NCBI RefSeq assembly: GCF_018991925.1
Contig: NW_024744357.1
Location: forward strand, 4,413,707 to 4,477,706
Direction of reading: 5' to 3'
DNA from: Homarus americanus
Lineage: Eukaryota; Arthropoda; Malacostraca; Decapoda; Nephropidae
DNA length: 64,000 nucleotides
Shown piece by piece: positions 56,322 to 64,000 of the stretch (positions within the stretch are counted from its first letter, which is position 1; every line of letters starts with the position of its first letter). Made by a program: the position numbers and the translations under genes. The notes under the pieces were generated by a model. It had not been told where the DNA came from. It was given only the letters and a program-made list of their open reading frames with translations, and did not search any database.

Positions 56322-57235
56322 TAACGGTTTATTGAAAGAGCTTGGCAGCCAGAAGGCTGAAAATATACAGTTACCTATTTGGGGAATGGGTTTCGAATTA
56401 CAAATAATATACAAGTAACATAAGTGATACAAATAAGATATATAATAACTAGATGGGGAAAAGCTCAAACTACAGTGCATTTCAACATAGTGACAGTGCA
56501 AGAGTAGTATTTACTGGGAGTGAATACACTGGTTTATTACAAGTTATTGATAATTTTTACAATGGTTGGGACTGGGCATTCTTATAGCGATCAGTTCGTG
56601 CACTTATGGGCTGGATACGGTTGTGGTGTCGAACAGCAATTCTCGGGCTAGGGTCTCCAGGTGGTAGTAGGAGCCGGTGTCGAGGATGGTGTAGAAGCTT
56701 CTTACCAAATTTGCAGATGAGGTCGTGGCATGGTGGTGAGAGTGAAAGTCAATTAATGTGTTGAGCGCTTCTTGATATGTAGAAAGGAATAATCTTGCAT
56801 GCCCTCTTTTGCACTTTTTCTAGGTGTTTACGTTGTGTGGCATTTAGGAGAAAAGACCAGGTGGGGGGGAGGCATAGGTGAGCTTGGGAAGTATGAATGT
56901 TGTGTAAACACTGAGGAGCTGGGGTGCAGGAACTCCGAGGGACTTGAGTCGGCGGAGGAGGTGGAGATGGAAACTGGAGGACTTGACAACTTCACTGACG
57001 TGTGGTTTCCAATTTAGTTTGTTGTCTATGGTGACGCCGAGGAGCTTCGTGGAATCTACAACCTGGAGTGTGTTGGGACCTAAAGTAATGGAAGGGGGTG
57101 GAACAACGTCGGAGGAGAGGTTGATGTGCATAACCATGGTCTTGGTATGGTTGATGGTGACATGGTTGTTGGTGGCCCAGTTTTGGAGACTGTTCAATAA
57201 ATCCTGAAGGGCGGTATAGTCGGGACTAATAATCC
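56321..57235 (-). mobile_element. LINE C, RT C-terminal fragment (minus strand)
   Basis: The minus strand encodes LQNWATNNHVTINHTKTMVM, then TKLLGVTIDNKLNWKPHVSE and LPKLTYASP, followed after a frameshift near 56850 by the same C-terminal region as the copy at 32526-33375. The 3' tail matches (TATATTTTCAGCC...AACCGTTAATTATT) and runs into (ATT)n. It is a second truncated copy of the same family. Confidence 0.82.
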
Positions 57236-57409
57236 TTTAACATAAAGGTGACATTAAAAATCCTATCACGTCAGCACAGGTAAACATACACTAATTAGTA
57301 ATATTGCAGGTAAAGGTCATGCGGGTCTACCTTGCTTTTATTTCCTCTGTATAAAAGTTTAATTGAGTTTTCTAAGCTTCTCTTCTCTCCACAGATTTTC
57401 TTAAAAACA

Positions 57410-57662
57410 ATCCTCATCTCCCCACACCCCACACACCCCCCACACTCCCTCCTCTGTGCTTCTTCTTTTCCCACAACGTTTAGTTCCATTTTATCCACAC
57501 CTCCCACCACCCTCACTATTATTCCATATCCTCACTTCTCCTACACCCCCAAACCTCACCACCTACATTTTACCCCCACCCTCACCTTTCCCCCACCAGT
57601 CTCACTCTACCCCCCACCATCCTCCCCCCTACCAACCCCCACACCACCCCCCCTTCCCCCGA
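57410..57662. repeat. C-rich low-complexity stretch
   Basis: CCCCACACCCC, CACCCCC and CCTCCCCCC patches without a clear period, open in two frames for that reason. Confidence 0.75.
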
Positions 57663-58033
57663 AAAAAAACCCAACCTTCATTTTAAGTTTTGGAATACCA
57701 AGAGTTTTAAATGCAGGAGAACGCAAAATTCACCCCCAAAAAATATTCAACATTATTCCAAGGTGAAGAATTGTTCATTTTATTTTCCGTTCGGGACAAA
57801 AAAAAAATCCAGCTGGTTATTTGCTTAATGTTACATACAAAGTCACATATAGTAGTGTGTTAATTACCCTCATTAATCCATGTTGAGAGACAGGTAACAA
57901 TATATTCCATCAGGCAGATCAGGTAAGACAGGTAGTATATTACACGTTTAATTAAATGTGGCTAAAAATAAAAGTAAATCAGGTCGTTTATTTAGAATCA
58001 CCTGAAGAATCTTTATCCTACTTTATTATTTAA
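57663..58033. other. No gene seen
   Basis: AT-rich unique DNA leading into the telomere-type inversion. Confidence 0.5.
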
Positions 58034-58100
58034 ACCTAACCTAACCTAACCTAACCTAACATCACTATTTGGGGAGGATGAGGTTAGGTTAGGTTAGGTC
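58034..58100. repeat. Inverted telomere-type blocks (CCTAA then TTAGG)
   Basis: Five CCTAA pentamers (58034-58060), a 20-bp spacer, then four TTAGG-type pentamers (58081-58099). The two can fold on each other. Confidence 0.93.
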
Positions 58101-58255
58101 AGGTGAAATAAGGTAGGCTAAGACCTACAATAGATTATAGTCTAATTCCTCAAGAGTTTCCCTTCGTGTTTAAAGTGAGTTCAAAGTCTTATCCATAATA
58201 TTCTTGTTATTCTCTACATATAAGCAACATTTTGGTGATGATTCATTGTAATATG

Positions 58256-58310
58256 CATGTATGTATGTATGTATGTATGTATGTATGTATGTATGTATGT
58301 ATGTATGTAC
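58256..58310. repeat. (GTAT)n microsatellite
   Basis: About 13 copies. Confidence 0.95.
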
Positions 58311-58339
58311 GCAAGAGGCAGGTGGATGAAAAATTAAAT

Positions 58340-58380
58340 CCCTAAAATAGCCGAGTGGTGAAGCGGCCGCCTGGAACAAC
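58340..58380 (+). other. tRNA-like 5' half
   Basis: TAGCCGAGTGGTGAAGCGGC resembles the D-arm/box A of a class II tRNA (Ser or Leu), but no matching T-arm follows. It may be a SINE remnant or chance. Confidence 0.3.
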
Positions 58381-58776
58381 TAAAGTAAAGAATAATAGTA
58401 AATAAACACAGCAGGCCGGATCAAGTTACTCTTTTGTTTGTCATGTCAACAACCTGGGCAGCCATTCTCTCCTCTTCCTGATCTTCCTGAACTTCCCTCC
58501 GGCCCTAATACAAGTACCCAGCCCAACCTTACTCCACTAAAAAAAAAAAAAACAACTCCATATCTCACCCAAGACATCTATATATATATATTTTTAATGT
58601 TATATGATGTCTTTAAATAGTTGGGATATTTCACTGGTAGACGTAATATCAGACCTAGAGGGTAGAAGCGGTGCTCCCTCCTCGTGCGCTGAGACGAACC
58701 CGAGTTTTGAGGTCTCGCTGCTCAGAGATTTTCACTGCCTGGGGAAGACTTTATTTTCCGCCTCACAGTCTTCTTT

Positions 58777-59165
58777 CTTTCCTTCCTTCCTTCCTATCTT
58801 CCTTCCTATCTTCCTTCCTATCTTCCACCCTTCCTTCCTTCATTCCTTCCTCCCTTCCTTCCTTCCTTCCTATCTTCCTTCCTATCTTCCTTCCTATCTT
58901 CCTCCCTTCCTTCCTTTCTTCTTCCCTTCCTTCCTTCCTTCCTATCTTCCTTCCTATCTTCCAATCTCTTCCTTCTTCCTTCCTCCCTTTCCTTTCTTTC
59001 CTTCCTTCCTTCCTATCTTCCTTCCTATCTTCCTTCCTATCTTCCACCCTTCCTTCCTTCATTCCTTCCTCCCTTCCTTCCTTCCTTCCTATCTTCCTTC
59101 CTATCTTCCTTCCTATCTTCCTCCCTTCCTTCCTTTCTTCTTCCCTTCCTTCCTTCCTTCCATCC
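58777..59165. repeat. (TTCC)n/(TATC)n with 219-bp duplication
   Basis: CTTC tetramers with TATCTTCC, CCACCC and TTCATT interruptions. The pattern of interruptions starting at 58795 is repeated at 59014. Confidence 0.94.
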
Positions 59166-59459
59166 ATCTGAACTTAGAAGTACAGTACCGAGTTTATGGG
59201 TGATAGTTTATACTGGAGAAGGTGCGTCTGGCGTTACTCTAAATTCCGTCAGTGGCTGGTTGGTGTCTTTAACATAGTATACCAGCGGTTGGAGGAGGTT
59301 GGCGAAGATGCGTCTGGCGTTGCCGTAACTAAACTTTATGTTACGGTAAGAATACATACGCTACTGAAGAGGTCGCAGAAGGTGTACTGTATTAATTTGT
59401 AAACATCAGTTGTCTTTTAATAGTTGAAAACAGACAAGAACAGATACAGTGAAACCTCC

Positions 59460-59970
59460 ATTTAACAACAACAGCAGGAATAAACAATAACAACAACAGC
59501 AGGAATAAACAACATCAGTAGGAGTAAACAATAACAGCAGTAGTAAACAATAACAGCAGTAGTAAACAATAACAGCAGTAGTAAACAATAACAGCAGTAG
59601 TAAACAATAACAGCAGGAGTAAACAATAACAGCAGTAGTAAACAATAACAGCAGTAGTAAACAATAACAGCAGTAGTAAACAATAACAGCAGTAGTAAAC
59701 AATAACAGCAGTAGTAAACAATAACAGCAGGAGTAAACAATAACAGCAGGAGTAAACAATAACAGCAGGAGTAAACAATAACAGCAGTAGTAAACAATAA
59801 CAGCAGTAGTAAACAATAACAGCAGTAGTAAACAATAACAGCAGTAGTAAACAATAACAGCAGTAGTAAACAATAACAGCAGTAGTAAACAATAACAGCA
59901 GTAGTAAACAATAACAGCAGTAGTAAACAATAACAGCAGTAGTAAACAATAACAGCAGTAGTAAACAATA
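59460..59970. repeat. 19-bp minisatellite
   Basis: About 26 copies of TAACAGCAGTAGTAAACAA with a GCAGGAG variant in some units. The minus-strand TTAVIVYY frames follow from the repeat. Confidence 0.95.
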
Positions 59971-60129
59971 ACTCCGCTAATGTTCTTATTTAACTTTGGA
60001 GTTGGCGTCAGCTGGTGTTTTCATCGACTTCTTTCACGCCGGGAAGAAGTTCACTGAGCACCGTACTCCAAACTTGTGGCCAGTATCTAGCTGAACCCAC
60101 ACTACTGAGTCATCTCTTGGAGGTTCTGA

Positions 60130-60237
60130 AGGCAGCTGGGGAAGGAAGAGGGGAAGGAAGAGGGGAAGGAAGAGGGGGAGGAGGAGGTGGTGGAGGAGGA
60201 GAAGGAGAAAGAGGAGGAGAAAGAGGAGGAGACAGAT
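60130..60237. repeat. GGAAGAGG / GGAGGAGG purine tract
   Basis: Nearly pure purine on plus for 100 bp, with a GGAAGAGGGGAA 12-bp period. Confidence 0.9.
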
Positions 60238-60673
60238 ATTATATGTGACAGGAATAGTTAACAGCGTGAGTGACAGGCAAAAGGTTAAAACTAAAGTGAC
60301 GGGGAAAAGTGTTTTAATTTATACGAAGAACAGAAGAGTACAGGGGGAACCATATGCAAATTAGATACCGTATGACGAAATTAATAAACAAAGAAACCAA
60401 GAGAAACAAAAAATGAAAGAAAAGACGTTGATAAAGCGTGGAATAAGCATAACAGGTGTAAAAAAAAATCAATATACAGGTAAAAAATCCATATACAGGT
60501 AAAAAAATAAATTAAGAAAAAGCAGGTTAATAAGCTTTTATGCTAAAGGTAAACACGTGAGATGAAGTAATCTCACAATAAAATGAAAATAAATAAAAGC
60601 AAAAAAAAAATAAATAAAACCTTGTTGACACCTATATATATTTAAGAGTCTGGACAGAGCTAATAGGTAGAAT
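60238..60673. other. A-rich, no gene seen
   Basis: A-rich unique DNA. CATATACAGGTAAAAAA occurs twice (60473, 60491). Confidence 0.5.

Positions 60674-60736
<63 letters not shown>
60674..60736. repeat. (CA)n microsatellite
   Basis: About 31 CA copies. Confidence 0.96.
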
Positions 60737-60738
<2 letters not shown>

Positions 60739-60982
60739 TTATACAACACGAACATTTTTAACATAAGAGTGAATCTGAGAAAAAAAATCTAAAAAAAAAA
60801 AAAAAAAAATCAAATACTAAAAAACTTCAAGGATTTTTCTGTTTTTGCATCAGAGTGGAAAAATGTCAAGAGAAAAAGTCAGATTTTTTTTTATTCTGAT
60901 AGTTGGGAAATATGTCGCCGTTATAGAAAATGACAATAAATCTGTCTGGTATGATTAGGTTGGGCTATTTTGGCGCGAGTCT

Positions 60983-61012
60983 GTCTACCTGTCTGTCTGT
61001 CTGTCTGTCTGA
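60983..61012. repeat. (TGTC)n microsatellite
   Basis: About seven copies. Confidence 0.9.
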
Positions 61013-61059
61013 TTTTAGTGACGGGTAAAAATGCGTAAGACTAGTTAAATACAAACCAA

Positions 61060-61258
61060 GTGCCACACCATATCACGACCACACCGCTACCATCACTACC
61101 ACACCATACCACTACAATAGTGCCACCATGCCATCAACACTATACCACCACCGCTATCATCACTTCTACACCATACCACCACTACCACACCATACCACTA
61201 GTGCCACCATAGCATTAGTACCACCATGCCATCACCACCACACTATACTACCATATCC
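61060..61258. repeat. ACCACCAT-type imperfect repeat
   Basis: CACACCATACCACTAC and GTGCCACCATGCCATCA motifs, irregular period. Confidence 0.8.
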
Positions 61259-61274
61259 ACACTGCTAAAACACC

Positions 61275-62052
61275 GCTACAAGAGGACAGTGTCACCACAA
61301 GAGGACAGTGACACCACAAGAGGATAGTGCCACCACAAGAGGACAGTGCCACCACAAGAGGACAGTGCCACCACAAAAGGACAGCACCACCACGAGAACA
61401 GTGCCACCACGAGAGGACAGTGCCACCACAAGAGGAGAGTGTCACCACAAGAGGACAGTGCCACAAGAGGACAGTGTCACCACAAGAGGGACAGTGACAC
61501 CACAAGAGACAGTGCCCACAAGAGGACAGTGTGTCACCACAAGAGGACAGTGTCACCACAAGAGGACAGAGTCACTACAAGAGACAGTGTCACCACAAGA
61601 GACAGTGTGTCACCACAAGAGGACAGGCTCACCACAAGAGGACAGTGCCACAAGAGACAGTATCACCAATAAGAGGACAGTGACACACAAGAGACAGTGT
61701 CACCACAGAGGAGACAGTGTCACCACAAGAGGACAGTGACACCACAAGAGGACAGTGTCACCACAAGAGGACAGTGTCACCATTAAGAGGACAGTGTCAC
61801 CACAAGAGTGACAGTGCCACCACAAGAGGACAGTGTCACCCACAAGAGGAAGAAAAGCCATCATAAGAGGACAGTGTCACCACAAGAGGTCAGTGCCACT
61901 ACAAACGAACAGTGCCACCACAAACGGATAGTGCCACCACAAACAGACAGTGCCACCACAAGGACAGTGCCACCACAAGAAGACAGTGCCGCTACAAGAG
62001 AACAGTGCCACCATGAGAGAACAGTGCCACCACAAGAGGATAGTGCCACAAT
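61275..62052. repeat. 18-bp minisatellite
   Basis: About 43 copies of CACCACAAGAGGACAGTG with TGTC/TGCC variants and numerous short deletions. Confidence 0.95.
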
Positions 62053-62134
62053 TTATAATAACTAAGATTTCTGCTATGAGGAGAATATCGGGGACCCAAC
62101 CAAAAACGTGTGGCAGACAAACTCTCAAGTCTAA

Positions 62135-62137
<3 letters not shown>

Positions 62138-62180
<43 letters not shown>

Positions 62181-62248
62181 CGTGTGGCGTGTGTGTGTGT
62201 GTGTGTGTGGTGTGGTCTGTGTGTGTGTGTGGCGTGTGTGTGGTGTGT
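62138..62248. repeat. (GT)n with GTGGCGTG interruptions
   Basis: GT-rich for 110 bp. TGTGGCGTGTG recurs three times. Confidence 0.92.
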
Positions 62249-62384
62249 GTCAATATGAAATTCTCGAATACAAATCTTTATCTGTCTGCCTACCTGTGTG
62301 TCTGTCCGTCTATCAACAAGAGTACTGGCCTTCACCTACACCACCTCCGTCAGCCCTACATGTAAACAGTCTTAGAGGCGTCGC

Positions 62385-62482
62385 GACAATGTCTTTGAAG
62401 AACAACAGTATGTCTCAGTTGTCTTTGAAGAACAACAGTAGGTCTCAGTTGTCTTTGAAGAACAACAGTAGGTCTCAGTACT
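62385..62482. repeat. 30-bp tandem repeat, 3 copies
   Basis: TTGTCTTTGAAGAACAACAG + TAGGTCTCAG repeated three times. Confidence 0.93.
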
Positions 62483-62575
62483 TTCTTCAAGGATGTCTCA
62501 AAGATGTCCGGGGAAAAACACAACAAACAAAAGTAAACAAACACGAATATTATAGTAACAAAAGTGATATATATA

Positions 62576-62577
<2 letters not shown>

Positions 62578-62630
<53 letters not shown>
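62578..62630. repeat. (GA)n microsatellite
   Basis: About 26 GA copies. Confidence 0.96.
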
Positions 62631-62632
<2 letters not shown>

Positions 62633-62897
62633 AGGTCAAGTCTCTGCTTTTCACTGCGAACGAGGACTCCTGTCAACACAAGCTGCCCATTACTGCCTCA
62701 TTTCTTACATCGTCCCAGCTGACTCACCAACCAGCCAGGCACCCAACCAACCAGCGAGTCAAGTCAGTCAGTCCGGCGGCGTCCTCTTGGCCACACACAC
62801 ACACACACGACCAAGTGAGTGGTATGTTGTGGTAGTCTTTTCTCCTGGGGTCAATTAGCTGTTAGAGACATATGCCCGTGGACTTTCCGTAACATTA

Positions 62898-62903
62898 GCG
62901 GTC

Positions 62904-62980
<77 letters not shown>
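62898..62980. repeat. (GA)n microsatellite
   Basis: About 38 GA copies. Confidence 0.96.
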
Positions 62981-62992
62981 CTAGGAGCCATA

Positions 62993-63060
62993 GGTTAGGT
63001 TGGGTTAGGTTAGGTTTTGGTTGGGTTAGGTTGGGTTAGGTTTTGGTTAGGTTAGGTTAT
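62993..63060 (-). repeat. (TTAGG)n / (TTGGG)n telomere-like block, G-rich strand on plus
   Basis: GGTTAGGTTGGGTTAGGTTA with TTTTGG variants. It faces the C-rich block that starts 200 bp downstream. Confidence 0.9.
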
Positions 63061-63254
63061 AGCTGAAAAAACCCGGTAGATTTCCTCAGACAACTATGTT
63101 AAGTATTATATTAACCTTTACTTATGATTTAAAATTAGACAAAAAATAGCCATAAAAAATAGCAAAAACTATCGATAAATATCTACTAGTCCGCTCATAA
63201 TAACTAATAGTAGAGGATTCAGGTTATTCTTAAGCATTTTTATATCAATTACCA

Positions 63255-64000
63255 CACTTAACCTGACCTAACCTAACCCAACCCAAACGAAACTAAACTA
63301 AACTAACGTAACTCAGACCCAACCCAACCCAACCTAACCCAATCCCAACACCAACCCAACCCAACCTAACCCAACCCCAACCCAACCCAACCCAACCCAA
63401 CCCAACCCAACCCAACCCCAACCCAACTCAAACCCAACCTAAACCCAACCCAACCCAACCTTAACCCAACCTAATCCAACCCCAACCCAACCCAACCCAA
63501 CCTAACCTAACACCAACCGAACACCAACCCAACCCAAATCCCAACCCAACCCAACCCAACCCAACCCAAACTCCAAACCCAACCCAACTCCAAACCCAAA
63601 CCCAACCCAACCCAACCCAACCCAACCCAACCCAACCCAACCCAACCCCCAACCCAACCCAACCCCAACCCCAACCCAAACCCAACCCAACCCAACTCCA
63701 ACCCAACCCAACCTAACCCCAACTCCAACCCAACCCAACTCAACCCAACACCAACTGAACACCAACCCAACTCCAACTCCAACCCAACTCCAACCCAACC
63801 CAACTCCAACCAAACCCAAAACTCAACCTTAACCCAACCCAAATCCCAACTCCAACCCAACCCAACCCAACTCCAACCCAACCCAACCCAACTCCAACCC
63901 CCACCTAACTCCAACCCAACCTAACCCCCAACCTAACCTCAAACTCCCAACCCAAAGTCCCAACCCAACCCAACACCAACCCAACCCAACCCAACCCAAC
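63255..64000 (+). repeat. (AACCC)n telomere-like array, runs off the window end
   Basis: About 140 pentamers, mostly AACCC (TTGGG on the other strand) with scattered AACCT, AACTC and AACACC. The first 40 bp are AACCT-like. The WVGLGW minus-strand frames are by-products. Confidence 0.95.

Noticed and set aside
58604..59203. 199-codon LPSYLPSFL-repeat ORF
   Set aside because: Translation of a (TTCC)n/(TATC)n array. The only non-repetitive part (about 50 codons) has no recognisable similarity.
59406..59968. Hydrophobic TTAVIVYYCCYC ORFs on minus, looking like a membrane protein
   Set aside because: Translation of a 19-bp minisatellite, with all three frames giving the same rotating peptide.
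62141..62258. Cys/Val-rich CVCVCV ORFs as a cysteine-rich peptide or toxin
   Set aside because: Translation of (GT)n. The same pattern appears at every (GT)n tract in the window.
63461..63914. Trp/Gly-rich WVGLGW minus-strand ORFs
   Set aside because: Translation of (AACCC)n in three frames.

Overview
This window looks like arthropod, most likely decapod crustacean, nuclear DNA. It has AACCT/TTAGG telomere-type pentamers, a very heavy load of micro- and minisatellites, several decayed non-LTR and LTR retroelements, tRNA-derived SINEs, and GT-AG introns. Its one convincing gene resembles the secreted leucine-rich-repeat (LRR) proteins that decapod genomes usually annotate as 'oplophorus-luciferin 2-monooxygenase non-catalytic subunit-like'. 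No rRNA, functional tRNA, CRISPR array or bacterial-type gene is visible. A 100-base run of N (53901-54000) marks an assembly gap.

Region 1-17650 is almost wholly tandem repeats separated by AT-rich DNA without recognisable genes. The largest are a (GTAT)n tract (3819-4253), a 2.4 kb C-rich minisatellite (6536-8900), a 0.9 kb ATTGYAAY array (9935-10870), a 31-bp array (11775-12290) and a 54-bp array (13445-13730). The long ORFs in these arrays are by-products of low complexity.

Region 17650-42345 holds the main structure: two copies, in opposite orientation, of one locus made of upstream flank (U), LRR gene (G) and downstream flank (D). The right copy is complete and reads U (29425-30330), G (30397-39139, four exons, 380 aa), D (39590-42345) on the plus strand. 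The left copy lies on the minus strand but in permuted order: G' (25246-24686), then D' (24680-20500), then U' (19270-17657). Both broken ends of the left copy fall in the (CA/GT)n tract that sits next to the TATA box in the intact copy. G' has lost about 8.6 kb, which removes most of the gene and joins part of exon 1 to 3' untranslated sequence. Each arm has its own later insertions: in the left, a CR1-like 3' end, a tRNA-Val-like SINE, a 102-bp-arm palindrome and a 0.7 kb segment; in the right, a gypsy-like fragment and three types of LINE inside the introns. The 5 kb between the two promoters is filled with two tail-to-tail copies of one LINE (LINE A).

Region 42345-64000 is again repeat-dominated. 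It contains a 601-bp solo LTR with a 4-bp target duplication (43833-44433), the endonuclease half of another LINE A copy (44999-46506), a 1.2 kb 20-bp minisatellite (48205-49375), a 1.9 kb C-rich minisatellite running to the assembly gap, a minus-strand LINE C fragment (56321-57235), two inverted telomere-like configurations, and a 0.75 kb (AACCC)n field that runs off the end of the window.

The only likely functional protein-coding gene is the LRR gene at 30397-39139. The other coding-like sequences are retroelement remnants, one truncated gene copy, or weak exon candidates.
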